Shown here: positions 27,604 through 36,755 of the stretch, piece after piece
How positions within the stretch are numbered: the first letter of the stretch is position 1
Layout of the letters: each line of letters starts with the position of its first letter
Assembly (NCBI GenBank): GCA_029974635.1
Contig: JARKQY010000041.1
Span: 1 to 64,000, forward strand
Source of the DNA: Bacillota bacterium
GTDB taxonomy: Bacteria; Bacillota; UBA4882; UBA8346
Length of the DNA stretch: 64,000 nucleotides
Reading direction: 5' to 3'
Notes under the pieces: generated by a model
Databases searched by the model: none
Seen by the model: only the letters and a program-made list of their open reading frames with translations
What the model was told of the DNA's origin: nothing
Made by a program: the position numbers and the translations under genes

Positions 27604-30240
27604 TTGATTTCATCTGATAAATTTAAATCCGCAAACCAAATCCGGGAGGAATTTCTGCAATTTTTCAAAGAGAAAGGGCATGCTATTGTTCCTAGCGCAT
27701 CATTGATCCCCCATAACGATCCCACCCTGATTTTTACCAATGCGGGAATGAACCAGTTTAAGGATGTATTCTTGGAAACCGGTACCCGTCCCTATAAGCG
27801 GGCGGCCGACTCCCAGAAATGTATCCGGGTTAGCGGCAAACATAATGACCTGGAAGAGGTGGGCCGCGATACTTATCACCACACTTTTTTTGAAATGCTG
27901 GGAAACTGGTCTTTCGGCGATTACTATAAAAAGGAAGCCATTGTTTGGGCTTGGGAACTGTTGACCGAAAGGTGGAAATTGCCCAAGGACAAACTCTATA
28001 CTACAGTTTATAAAACCGATGATGAAGCTGAACAATTCTGGCGGAATTTGACCGACATCAATCCGGAACACATCATGCGATTCGGGGAGAAGGACAATTT
28101 CTGGGAGATGGGTGAAACCGGCCCTTGCGGCCCTTGTTCCGAAATTCATATTGACCTGGGCCCCGAGCGTTGCGACAAAGGCCATGTTCCCGGTCATGTC
28201 TGCGCTGTAAACGGGGGCTGCGCCCGTTTCATTGAGTTGTGGAACCTGGTATTCATCCAGTTCAACCGGAAGTCCGACGGCAGTTTGGAGGATCTTCCCA
28301 ATAAGCACGTGGATACCGGTATGGGTTTTGAACGGATTGTTTCGGTCCTCCAGGACCGGCGATCCAATTATGATATTGATTTGTTTCAAGAAATTATTGG
28401 TGCGGTTGAAAAGGTGTCCGGCCAAAGTTATGGTAAGCTTGAAAATCAAGTAGCAATGCGGGTAATTGCCGATCATATCCGGTCTTTGACTTTTGCAATT
28501 GCCGATGGGGCTTTGCCATCCAATGAAGGCCGCGGTTATGTATTGCGGAGAATTTTACGGCGGGCCGCCCGTTTCGGACGGACACTGGGAATGACCGAGC
28601 CGTTTCTTTACAAAATTGTGTCCGCTTTAGAAAAAGCCATGGGAGATGCTTACCCGGAACTCCGGGAAAGGCGCGCTCATTGTGAAATGGTTCTCAAATC
28701 CGAGGAGGAAGGATTTAACCGCACCCTGGACAAAGGAATTGAGTTGTTTGAAGAGATTAGCGCCCGTTTGGCGAAAAAAGGACAGCAGGTCATCTCCGGC
28801 GAGGATGCGTTTAAACTTTACGACACCTATGGATTTCCGCTTGATTTGACCCAATTGATGGCGGATGAAAGGGGATTCACGGTTGACTTGGACGGTTTTA
28901 ACCGCGAAATGGAAAACCAGCGGACCAAAGCCCGTCAAAGCGGAAAATTTACCATGTCGACCGACCAGGCTAAGTGGGAAACCCTTAAAGAAGGACCGCA
29001 CTCGGTTTTTAAAGGATATGATGACCTCCAGATTCAGACCCGGCTTTTATTAATCGGTGAAGACCAAGAGTATTGGCATCTGGTTTTTCAGGAGACCCCC
29101 TTTTACGGGGAATCGGGAGGACAGATCGGGGATACCGGCCAAATTATCGCTGACGGCTCTCGGTATCCGGTGGTGGATACTTTGAAGCTAAATGACCGCA
29201 TTGTTCACCTGGTGAAAAAGAGCGGCCAATTTCCCAAAAAGAATATCAGCTTTACATTAACGGTTGATGAAAAACGGCGCCGGGATACCGCCTGCAATCA
29301 TAGCGCCACCCATCTTTTACAGGCGGCTCTGCGCCAAGTTTTTGGAGAGCATTTGCACCAATCGGGTTCCCTGGTAACCCCGGAACGGTTGCGGTTTGAT
29401 TTTACCCATTTTGAGAAGATCGCCGCTGCGGATTTGGAAAAAGTCGAGCAATTGGTTAATGAGGCCATCTCCCGGGCCCTCCCGGTGTGTACTGAAGTCA
29501 AGAATTACCAAGAGGCTGTTTCCGGCGGAGCTACCGCGCTTTTTGATGAAAAATACGGTGACCGGGTCAGGGTGGTCCGCATGGGCGATATCAGCCAGGA
29601 ACTGTGCGGCGGTACTCATGTCGCTAATACGGCTCAAATCAGGTTATTCCGGATTGTATCCGAGGGCAGCGTGGCTACGGGAATTCGTAGAATTGAGGCT
29701 GTCACCGGCGATGAAGCTCTAGCCATGTATAAACGGGATCGCGCTACTTTGGAGGAACTTTGCCAGACCTTTAAAACCGATAGCAATCAAGTTATTTCCA
29801 AAGTAAACAACCTGCTGGAGGATTATAATAAATTACAGCGGGAAGCTGTCAAAGCCAATCAAGACCAAGCATCCGGCCGGGTTAAGGAATTATCGGGGCA
29901 GATTAAAGCGGTTGGCGGCATTAAATATATAACTGCCCGGGTTGACGGTTTCAGTATGGAACAGATGCGGGAGGCTGTGGATAAGCTCCGGGATCAAATG
30001 GCAAGTGGTGTGGCGGTGCTAGGTGCGGTCAGTGACGGTAAAGTTGCTTTTGTGGTTGGGGTAACCAGAGACTTGACCGGGCGCATTCAGGCCGGAAACT
30101 TGATTAAATCCATTGCCGCCGAAACCGGCGGGAGCGGCGGCGGCCGGCCCGATTTGGCCCAAGCCGGGGGAAAAGATCCCTCTAAGATTGAACAAGCGTT
30201 AAATATAGGAGAAATTTTAATTCGTAAGGCTATGGAGTGA
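27604..30240 (+). CDS. alaS: Alanyl-tRNA synthetase
   Basis: AlaS charges tRNA-Ala and edits mischarged Ser/Gly. The 878-residue protein has the class II core with NAGMNQFKDVF and HHTFFEMLGNWSFGDYYK. The editing domain has zinc-type ligands CNHSATHLLQ and ELCGGTHVANT. The C-terminal oligomerisation/C-Ala domain ends GGSGGGRPDLAQAGG. Length is normal. The start is a TTG at 27604 with AGGGGTG 7 bases ahead. The histidinol phosphatase gene begins 6 bases after its stop, so the two are co-transcribed. Confidence 0.97.
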   Translation: MISSDKFKSANQIREEFLQFFKEKGHAIVPSASLIPHNDPTLIFTNAGMNQFKDVFLETGTRPYKRAADSQKCIRVSGKHNDLEEVGRDTYHHTFFEMLGNWSFGDYYKKEAIVWAWELLTERWKLPKDKLYTTVYKTDDEAEQFWRNLTDINPEHIMRFGEKDNFWEMGETGPCGPCSEIHIDLGPERCDKGHVPGHVCAVNGGCARFIELWNLVFIQFNRKSDGSLEDLPNKHVDTGMGFERIVSVLQDRRSNYDIDLFQEIIGAVEKVSGQSYGKLENQVAMRVIADHIRSLTFAIADGALPSNEGRGYVLRRILRRAARFGRTLGMTEPFLYKIVSALEKAMGDAYPELRERRAHCEMVLKSEEEGFNRTLDKGIELFEEISARLAKKGQQVISGEDAFKLYDTYGFPLDLTQLMADERGFTVDLDGFNREMENQRTKARQSGKFTMSTDQAKWETLKEGPHSVFKGYDDLQIQTRLLLIGEDQEYWHLVFQETPFYGESGGQIGDTGQIIADGSRYPVVDTLKLNDRIVHLVKKSGQFPKKNISFTLTVDEKRRRDTACNHSATHLLQAALRQVFGEHLHQSGSLVTPERLRFDFTHFEKIAAADLEKVEQLVNEAISRALPVCTEVKNYQEAVSGGATALFDEKYGDRVRVVRMGDISQELCGGTHVANTAQIRLFRIVSEGSVATGIRRIEAVTGDEALAMYKRDRATLEELCQTFKTDSNQVISKVNNLLEDYNKLQREAVKANQDQASGRVKELSGQIKAVGGIKYITARVDGFSMEQMREAVDKLRDQMASGVAVLGAVSDGKVAFVVGVTRDLTGRIQAGNLIKSIAAETGGSGGGRPDLAQAGGKDPSKIEQALNIGEILIRKAME

Positions 30241-30246
30241 GTTGGC

Positions 30247-31080
30247 TTGCATCTGCTGGATTATCATGTTCACACCAAGCGTTGCGGACATGCTAACGGG
30301 GAAGATAGAGAGTATGTAGAAGCCGCGATTCAAAAAGGACTCAAAGAGATCGGGTTCGCCGATCATATTCCCCGGTTTTACGAGCCGGACCAGGGCAAGA
30401 GAGTTACGGAACGGGGGATGCCCCGGGCCGATTTGGATGATTATGTGGATTCAATCCTCCATTTGCAAACGGCTTATCCGGAGATTAAAGTAAAACTTGG
30501 GTTGGAGGTTGACTTTGTTCCCGGATGGGAAGTGGCGGTCCGTTCGCTGATTGAACCTTACCCTTGGGATTATATCAGTGGTTCGGTTCATTTTATCCCG
30601 GAATGGGATTACGGTTATGTGTCGTATTATAAGGATCGAAATGCGGCGGATATTTTTACCGCCTATTTTGATTTGGTGGCGGCAGCGGCGGAAAGCAAGC
30701 TGTTTGACGTTTTGGCTCACATTGATTTGCCGCGCCGTTTTTTTCCGCGGCTAAGCCAAATTGAAATGGATGAACTATATCAGATGTTGGCCATCCGGCT
30801 TGGCAAGGCCAATACCGTTATTGAGCTGAACACTTATGGAGTCCGCAGTTCCAAACAGATGAATGTGGGCGTTTTTCCGGAAGAATCTTTATTGCGGTTA
30901 TGCCGGCATCAGGGAGTTAATGTAACACTGGGGTCGGATGCCCATTCTCCAAAGGATGTGGGGGCGGACTTTGATTGTGCTATCCAGTTATTGGCGGACA
31001 CCGGGTATGATCAAATCGTATCTTTGGTTGCGCGGAATCCGATTTTTATCAAATGGAGCGAAGCGAACCGGGCTTTTTAG
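30247..31080 (+). CDS. hisK: PHP-family histidinol-phosphatase
   Basis: The 277-residue protein begins with LDYHVHTKRCGHANGED, the first metal-binding motif of the PHP domain. It continues with EIGFADHIPRF, GLEVDFVPGWE, FDVLAHIDLPRRFF and a C-terminal VTLGSDAHSPKDVG. This set is typical of the HisJ/HisK histidinol-phosphatase group, which removes phosphate in the penultimate step of histidine synthesis using a trinuclear metal site. It starts at a TTG with GGAG 9 bases upstream, inside the alaS end. No other his genes are near. Other PHP phosphoesterases remain possible. Its stop overlaps the convergent cobU stop by 4 bases. Confidence 0.8.
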   Translation: MHLLDYHVHTKRCGHANGEDREYVEAAIQKGLKEIGFADHIPRFYEPDQGKRVTERGMPRADLDDYVDSILHLQTAYPEIKVKLGLEVDFVPGWEVAVRSLIEPYPWDYISGSVHFIPEWDYGYVSYYKDRNAADIFTAYFDLVAAAAESKLFDVLAHIDLPRRFFPRLSQIEMDELYQMLAIRLGKANTVIELNTYGVRSSKQMNVGVFPEESLLRLCRHQGVNVTLGSDAHSPKDVGADFDCAIQLLADTGYDQIVSLVARNPIFIKWSEANRAF

Positions 31081-31700
31081 TAATTTTGACGCAACCCTGG
31101 GTTCAACTCTTTTGCCACTTGAGCCGGGGTCTTGGCCAGCGTTTTCAATTCAACGGCCATCCCGCAGTTCACCCAAAATACCTTCAAAGCCGCTTCCGCA
31201 ATCATACGGTTCATTCTGCCGGTTATATCCCGGAATAATCTGCCCAAGTTATACACCGGAACCAATCCCATTCCCACTTCGTTACTTACCATAATAATTA
31301 CTTTCTGAGTTTCTTTGGCGGATTGGATCAAGGCGGTGATTTTTCCTTGGATTTCATCTTCAAGCCGAGGATCGATGCTGGGATTGTCGGTTTCAGCAAC
31401 GGATCCGATTTCCCGGAATAATAGGTTATTGATATAAACGGTTAAGCAATCGATAATGATTACATCCGATTGCAGGGAAAAGCGTAGCCCCCGGACTAAA
31501 TCATCCGGAGCCTCGACGGTTTTCCATGCCGCAGGGCGGGCGGATTGATGTTTGGCAATGCGTTCCTTCATTTCCCGATCGGAAGCCTCAGCCGTGGCGA
31601 TATAAGTGACTTGCCCGCCTAACTCACGGGCTAGGTCCTCGGCAAATTTACTTTTCCCGCTACGAGCCCCCCCAATGACCAGAATGATTCCAGATTCCAT
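31077..31700 (-). CDS. cobU: Bifunctional adenosylcobinamide kinase / guanylyltransferase
   Basis: CobU phosphorylates adenosylcobinamide and then adds GMP, a late step of cobalamin assembly and cobinamide salvage. The 207-residue protein has the P-loop LVIGGARSGKSKFAE and a middle segment TYIATAEASDREM...RIAKHQSARP holding the GMP-linked His. DVIIIDCLTVYINNLL and VSNEVGMGLVPVYNLGRLFRD follow. GGAGGG stands 6 bases before the ATG at 31700. It follows the ABC-importer ATPase gene by one base, so salvage and uptake are coupled in one operon. No other cob genes are visible. Confidence 0.93.
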   Translation of the reverse strand: MESGIILVIGGARSGKSKFAEDLARELGGQVTYIATAEASDREMKERIAKHQSARPAAWKTVEAPDDLVRGLRFSLQSDVIIIDCLTVYINNLLFREIGSVAETDNPSIDPRLEDEIQGKITALIQSAKETQKVIIMVSNEVGMGLVPVYNLGRLFRDITGRMNRMIAEAALKVFWVNCGMAVELKTLAKTPAQVAKELNPGLRQNY

Positions 31701-31701
31701 G

Positions 31702-33006
31702 CTATCCCTCCGGGTTCCCAATTATTTTCAGCTTTTTTAGAGTCTCCAATAACTCCTGATTACTGCGGACATAAATGGCGCCACTTTTTTGTAAACGGGC
31801 ATACCTTTCGGTAGCGGAGCCCCCTGTGAAATCACGCCGGCTGATAGGGGTAAAATCGCATACAAACACCGGTTTTCCTGTTTGCGAAGCATCTAAAGCG
31901 GCCTCCAGATTCATGCTGTTCCCGCTTCCGAAGGGGATATTCCCTAAAATAATTATATCGGCTTCCTTGATGAATGCCAGATGAGTTTGATGCGCCTCCG
32001 GAGTTATAGGACCAAACGGCGGCGTTTCCACCAATTTGACTTGCAGTTCTTTAGCAGTCATCCAATCGCTGTCCATGATATTCAACACTCCGCAGCTTAA
32101 TTGGAAACCGTGGAAGTGAAGCGCTTCCAGAAGGTCGGCCGTTGCACCGCCGCCGCCGATGACATGAATCCGTAACCCGGAGATTCCAATGGGAGCGGAA
32201 TAAGCTACGGGATAAATGCGTACGAAAGGTTTGGCCGTTAAAGGATCCATATTGATCCGGGCTTTGACGTCGTATGCCTGTTCCAGATTCGTCCCGGTCA
32301 AAACCTGGCCGGGGCTTCCGGATGCCAATACGGAACCGGATTTTAGCAGAACCAAATCATCGCAGAAATGGGATGCCAGGTTCAGATCATGAAATACCGT
32401 TATTACTGTTAATTGCTGAATTTGACTCAAACCGCGAATGACTTCCAGAATCTCGATTTGATGATTAATATCCAGAAAAGAGGTGGGTTCGTCCAGTAGT
32501 AAGATTTGCGGAGATTGGGCTAAAGCCTGGGCAATAATCACTCGCTGCAACTCGCCGCCGCTCATTTCAGTAACCAAGCGGTCCCGGAGGTGAAGTGTAT
32601 TGGTATAACCCATCACTTGAGCGACAACTTCCTGATCATGCCCCGTTTCACCATGAAATCTTTGAATATGCGGAAACCGTCCCATCATCACCAGGTCTGC
32701 CGCGGTGAACGGGAAAATAAACTCCCATTTCTGGGGTACAACTGCGATTTTGCGGGCAATTTCCCGGGAGGAAAGATTCTTGATGTTTTGACCCGCCAGC
32801 CGGATATCACCGGTAACCGGAAGCAGCGATTTGGCTATGCAACGAATCAAGGTGGTTTTGCCGCAACCATTGGGACCAATAATTCCGGTAAAACCGCCTT
32901 TGGGTATACGCAGGCTGATATTGCGCAAGATATTTTCCCCGTTTGGATAGTGGAACCATAAATTGGTCACTTCGATTTCCGGACTGCCGTTTGGGACTTC
33001 CGACAT
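31702..33006 (-). CDS. btuD: Cobalamin/iron-chelate ABC transporter ATPase with C-terminal Rossmann-like extension
   Basis: The first 250 residues form an ABC ATPase: Walker A GIIGPNGCGKTTLI, Q-loop, signature EMSGGELQRVIIAQ and Walker B ILLLDEPTSFLD, as in the FecE/BtuD subfamily. About 165 extra residues follow, starting LRIHVIGGGGATADLLEALH with a glycine-rich nucleotide-binding-like loop, then ADIIILGNIPFGSGN and KPVFVCDFTPISRRD. Such an extension occurs in some Firmicute importers; its function is not known to me. The start at 33006 has GGAGG just upstream and leaves 22 bases to the permease stop. Together with cobU it points to cobalamin or cobinamide as substrate; heme or siderophore is less likely. 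Confidence 0.85.
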   Translation of the reverse strand: MSEVPNGSPEIEVTNLWFHYPNGENILRNISLRIPKGGFTGIIGPNGCGKTTLIRCIAKSLLPVTGDIRLAGQNIKNLSSREIARKIAVVPQKWEFIFPFTAADLVMMGRFPHIQRFHGETGHDQEVVAQVMGYTNTLHLRDRLVTEMSGGELQRVIIAQALAQSPQILLLDEPTSFLDINHQIEILEVIRGLSQIQQLTVITVFHDLNLASHFCDDLVLLKSGSVLASGSPGQVLTGTNLEQAYDVKARINMDPLTAKPFVRIYPVAYSAPIGISGLRIHVIGGGGATADLLEALHFHGFQLSCGVLNIMDSDWMTAKELQVKLVETPPFGPITPEAHQTHLAFIKEADIIILGNIPFGSGNSMNLEAALDASQTGKPVFVCDFTPISRRDFTGGSATERYARLQKSGAIYVRSNQELLETLKKLKIIGNPEG

Positions 33007-33028
33007 AACGCCTCCATCATATAATGGG

Positions 33029-34084
33029 TTATTTGAAGGTTTCACTGGCTCGTTTATTTTTCCGCAACAAATAAATGAAAAAAGGCGCGCCGCAAAGAGA
33101 GGTTACGATTCCCACCGGGAGTTCCAAAGGAGCTAGGACCGTCCGGGAAATGGTATCGGAGATTAGCAAAAAAGTACCACCGGCTAAGGCCGATGCCGGC
33201 AAGAGATATTTATGGTCCGGCCCTACAACCAGGCGCGCCATATGGGGAACCAGTAGTCCGACAAAACCGATAACTCCGCTAATACTGACCGCTCCGGCCA
33301 CCAGCAGCGAAGCCGATAACACCATTATTTTCTGGAGCCGGTTGCTATTAAGACCCAGTTGCCGGGCTCTTTCCTCTCCAAGCAGCATTAAGTTCAATTC
33401 CCGGCTAAACATAACCGTTATTAAGATGCCAATGACAATGTAAGGCAGAACCATGACCACATCGGACCAACGGCGCAAGGCAAAACCACCCATCAGCCAG
33501 GATAGGATATTATACATCTCGGTACGCCGCAAAATCATAATTAATGAGATGATGGAAGATAGAAACGTACTAACCGCAATTCCGGCCAACAACATGAAGG
33601 CCATGGGGAGCCGGTTTCCGGTTCTGGCCAGATTATAAACCAAAAGGGTAACGCTGACCGCTCCTGCAAAAGCCGCCAGGGGAACCGAACTGATATTCAT
33701 GATCCTGAAATCAAAGCCTGCGGCAATCGCCAGTGTTGCTCCCAACGCGGCTCCCGAGGATGTTCCAATAACGGAGGGATCCGCCATGGGGTTACGAAAC
33801 AGGCTCTGAAAAATTACTCCGGCGATACTTAACGTAGCGCCGATGATCATCGCCAGGATAATCCGGGGCAGCCGCAGGTCGAGAAGGATTTTTTGCTCGA
33901 TGGCATCGATTGGAGCTTCAGGATTAGACCAGGGCAATAAATTCGTCAGAATTTGTAAGACTTTACCAAGGCTCAACCGTACGGAACCTGCAGTTAAAGC
34001 CAGCATGATGGTAAGCAACAAAATGAAGCACCCAACTAAAATGAACAGCATAAAAATTTTTCGTGGGGCTGAAACACGGGACAT
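33029..34084 (-). CDS. btuC: FecCD-family ABC transporter permease (BtuC-like)
   Basis: The 351-residue membrane protein has about ten hydrophobic helices. It carries the FecCD hallmarks LRLPRIILAMIIGATLSIAG, FRNPMADPSVIGTSSGAALG and GVIGFVGLLVPHMARLVVG; the last contains the ATPase-contact region. As a homodimer it would form the inner-membrane channel for a cobalamin-type ligand. The gene lies between the binding protein and ATPase in the standard order. Substrate is inferred from cobU downstream and a BtuF-like binding protein upstream. Confidence 0.9.
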   Translation of the reverse strand: MSRVSAPRKIFMLFILVGCFILLLTIMLALTAGSVRLSLGKVLQILTNLLPWSNPEAPIDAIEQKILLDLRLPRIILAMIIGATLSIAGVIFQSLFRNPMADPSVIGTSSGAALGATLAIAAGFDFRIMNISSVPLAAFAGAVSVTLLVYNLARTGNRLPMAFMLLAGIAVSTFLSSIISLIMILRRTEMYNILSWLMGGFALRRWSDVVMVLPYIVIGILITVMFSRELNLMLLGEERARQLGLNSNRLQKIMVLSASLLVAGAVSISGVIGFVGLLVPHMARLVVGPDHKYLLPASALAGGTFLLISDTISRTVLAPLELPVGIVTSLCGAPFFIYLLRKNKRASETFK

Positions 34085-34108
34085 AATAACGCTCCTATAA
34101 ATCTTTTG

Positions 34109-35005
34109 TCAGCGGCAGGTGGCTAAAATACTTGTCAGCTTTTCCAAAGATTCAATTAACCGGGGGCCGGGCCGGTAATACTCGTCACCGATAATTTGAT
34201 ACACCTGGTGTTTTTGCACTGCGGCAATGGACTGCCACACCGGGTTCGAATATATTTTTCCGGGGTCAATGTCGGCGATGATCACATCTGGATTGCGACG
34301 GAAGACCATTTCCATACTTAATTGACCCCAGGGAGATTTCAAATTGCCGGCGATGTTTTGGCCGCCCGCCAAGGTTATGGCTTCGTCCAGAAATGATCCG
34401 GGGCCGGCGGTCCAATTGGGCTCCCAACCTATAACGATATAGACCTTCAAATTTCGTTGCTTAATCCGGGAGCCTGCGGCGCGGACCTTTTCCAGAGTTT
34501 TTTGCAGCCGCTGGCGCAAGTTTGAGGCTTCCTGCTTTCTGCCGGTGGCTTGGCCAATCAGGGTTATGGAGTCCAAAATTTCGTAAAAAGAATTGGCATT
34601 CAACGCAAGTGTGCAAACTTCCAATTCGGATAACCGGTTTACCGCTTCTTTACCGTTTAAAACATGGGCTACTACCAGATCCGGCCGTAGATCCAATACT
34701 TTTTCGACATTTAGCGGGGCGATATCGCCTATCTTGGGCAGTCGGAGGGCTGGCGGGGGAAAATTACACCAGTTGGTCACACCGACAATATGGGATTGCA
34801 GACCCAGGGCGAATAATATCTCCGTATTTCCAGGTGAACCGGAGACAATCCGCCGGGGTTCTTTTTTAATTTCAACCAACCGGTGGAATTGATCCTTCAG
34901 CTTTACCGGAAACCCTGTCCCCGCAGTTACTGATTGCAAAGGTCCGGAAACGAGCAACAATATTACCAGGAATGTTATTCTGCGGATTGGTTGCAACTGA
35001 AACAT
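34109..35005 (-). CDS. btuF: Periplasmic cobalamin-type substrate-binding protein
   Basis: The 298-residue protein starts with a signal peptide (MFQLQPIRRITFLVILLLVS) and belongs to the class III (helical backbone) binding proteins. It reads RIVSGSPGNTEILFALGLQS, VVGVTNW-type core VGVTNWCNFPP, KVLDLRPDLVVAH, and ends with the GQLSMEMVFRRNPDVIIAD and IGDEYYRPGPRLIESL segments typical of BtuF/FecB. There is no lipobox Cys, so it should be free in the periplasm, consistent with a diderm. The ATG at 35005 was chosen for the signal peptide; its ribosome site is weak and upstream ATGs exist. I saw no cobalamin riboswitch in the short upstream region. Confidence 0.82.
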   Translation of the reverse strand: MFQLQPIRRITFLVILLLVSGPLQSVTAGTGFPVKLKDQFHRLVEIKKEPRRIVSGSPGNTEILFALGLQSHIVGVTNWCNFPPPALRLPKIGDIAPLNVEKVLDLRPDLVVAHVLNGKEAVNRLSELEVCTLALNANSFYEILDSITLIGQATGRKQEASNLRQRLQKTLEKVRAAGSRIKQRNLKVYIVIGWEPNWTAGPGSFLDEAITLAGGQNIAGNLKSPWGQLSMEMVFRRNPDVIIADIDPGKIYSNPVWQSIAAVQKHQVYQIIGDEYYRPGPRLIESLEKLTSILATCR

Positions 35006-35146
35006 GAGATACCGCCAATAATGAATATATTCTTTCAACAACCCCATTTTAAGCGATTTGAATTCATAAAGCAAGTAGTATATCCCTTGCCGTTCCTGCC
35101 TAAAATGTATTAATGCACGGGTAAACGTGCGGGGGAGGGATTTTGG

Positions 35147-35902
35147 ATGATAAAAAGCTTTATTGTAAAAATGTCATTATCAGCGGTATTTTTATTGTTT
35201 TTTTCAATTCGTTTTGTGGATCTCACCATCGGTGAAAAGATCACTGAATATCCGTTGGAAATCGCGTGGAAAGCCACGGGATTGCCGTTGAAGGAGGTAG
35301 CTACGGAGACCTGGCTCAAGTTGAACGACCGTTGGTTAAGTATATATGATTTGCAACAAACGGCGGATGAAATCAAACAAAAATTATTATTTACATCAAA
35401 AACCAAGCCCATCTTTGGAGAACAGAATGAGTTTAATTATCTTTTCTTTGAAGGGATTCAAAGTGACGGGACAATTGTGACCGTTACTTTGCAATCAACC
35501 AGCAGCGACGGAATCGGCGAAACCCAGATGGGGATCAATACTACTCATAATGGCAATATAAATAACCTGCGATTATATATCAATGCGCTGAAAACGAAAA
35601 TTACTAAAGTCGGGAAAGGACCCCATATCAATGTTTTGTTGTTGGGCGAGCGCTCAGGAAAAATATCGCCGCTACTCGTCAAAGAATTGACCGGAAAGGC
35701 TTTCCATAAGATTGAAGCGACCTTGGTTGACTCTGGATATACCGACGGCAACAGTTCTCAGAAAGGGTATACTTCTTTAATCAACGATTTTATCAATCAT
35801 AATAACAAGCGGGTGAATGTTGAAATCGGAACCCGGTATGATGAGGCCCGCAATATTACGGAAATCATCATTGCAACCCCGAATTTGACGGACGGGGTAT
35901 AG
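35147..35902 (+). CDS. ywmB: YwmB family protein (TATA-box-binding-like fold)
   Basis: The 251-residue protein begins with a signal peptide or anchor (IVKMSLSAVFLLFFSIRFV) and has two similar halves with conserved segments VATETWLKLNDRWLSI and NDFINHNNKRVNVEIGTRYD. This is the YwmB layout, a Firmicute envelope protein of unknown function often found near sporulation and cell-wall genes. GGGGGAGGG lies upstream of the ATG. It is divergent from btuF and followed by coaX 64 bases on. Confidence 0.75.
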   Translation: MIKSFIVKMSLSAVFLLFFSIRFVDLTIGEKITEYPLEIAWKATGLPLKEVATETWLKLNDRWLSIYDLQQTADEIKQKLLFTSKTKPIFGEQNEFNYLFFEGIQSDGTIVTVTLQSTSSDGIGETQMGINTTHNGNINNLRLYINALKTKITKVGKGPHINVLLLGERSGKISPLLVKELTGKAFHKIEATLVDSGYTDGNSSQKGYTSLINDFINHNNKRVNVEIGTRYDEARNITEIIIATPNLTDGV

Positions 35903-35966
35903 AAGTATTATAATATAAAATTATCGACAGTGTTACATTTTTGTATTTATTTTGAGGTGAGTCATA

Positions 35967-36734
35967 GTGTTGCTTGTGTTTGATATTGGAAACAGCAATA
36001 TAGTGGTGGGTCTTTTTTCCAAGGACAAACTGACTGCGGATTGGCGCTTGGCCACGGATCGTCAGAAAACTGCGGATGAATTCGGGATTTTGCTGCAGAA
36101 TCTATTTTCCTTTCAAGATATTCCCATGGAGCAGGTTCGAGCGGCGGTCATTTCCAGTGTGGTCCCGCCCTTAACCCATTCCATCGCGGATGCGGTTCAA
36201 AAATATTTTAAAGTTATACCGTTAGTGGTAGGGCCGGGGATGAAAACGGGGCTTTCCATTAAATACGAGAGCCCCCGTGAAGTGGGGGCTGATCGCGTTG
36301 TGAATGCCGTAGCCGGGATTCAAATATACGGTCCGCCATTGATTATTGTTGATTTTGGGACGGCAACCACTTTTTGCGCCATTGCGGAGCAGGGAGACTG
36401 GATCGGAGGGTCAATCGCTCCGGGTCTGGGAATATCCAGCGAAGCGTTATTCCAACGCACTGCCAAACTCCCCCGGGTGGAGATCACCCGTCCCAGGAAC
36501 GTCATCGGCAAAAACACCGTAAGTAGTATTCAATCGGGGCTTTATTTCGGCTATATCGGCCTGGTGGAGAGTATTGTTTCCCGGATGAAAACCGAAATGG
36601 GCTGCAACCCCAAGGTAGTGGCTACGGGCGGACTTGCGGAGCTGATTGCCGGGGAATCGAAGCTAATTGATGTGATTAATTCCAATTTAACATTGGAAGG
36701 TTTGCGATATATATATGAACTAAATAAAGCTTGA
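35967..36734 (+). CDS. coaX: Type III pantothenate kinase
   Basis: CoaX catalyses the first committed step of coenzyme A synthesis. The 255-residue ASKHA-fold protein shows MLLVFDIGNSNIVVGLF (phosphate-1 loop), PREVGADRVVNAVAG, IIVDFGTATTFCAI (phosphate-2) and VVATGGLAELIAG (adenosine). All are expected for the type III enzyme, which uses K+ and is not inhibited by CoA. The start is a GTG with GAGGTGA 8-9 bases ahead. hflX follows 21 bases on in the same direction. Confidence 0.96.
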   Translation: MLLVFDIGNSNIVVGLFSKDKLTADWRLATDRQKTADEFGILLQNLFSFQDIPMEQVRAAVISSVVPPLTHSIADAVQKYFKVIPLVVGPGMKTGLSIKYESPREVGADRVVNAVAGIQIYGPPLIIVDFGTATTFCAIAEQGDWIGGSIAPGLGISSEALFQRTAKLPRVEITRPRNVIGKNTVSSIQSGLYFGYIGLVESIVSRMKTEMGCNPKVVATGGLAELIAGESKLIDVINSNLTLEGLRYIYELNKA

Positions 36735-36755
36735 AAGTAGCTGATAAGAATTAAG

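Noticed and set aside
35006..35146. Cobalamin riboswitch upstream of btuF
   Set aside because: The gap is short and contains none of the conserved B12-box or junction sequences.
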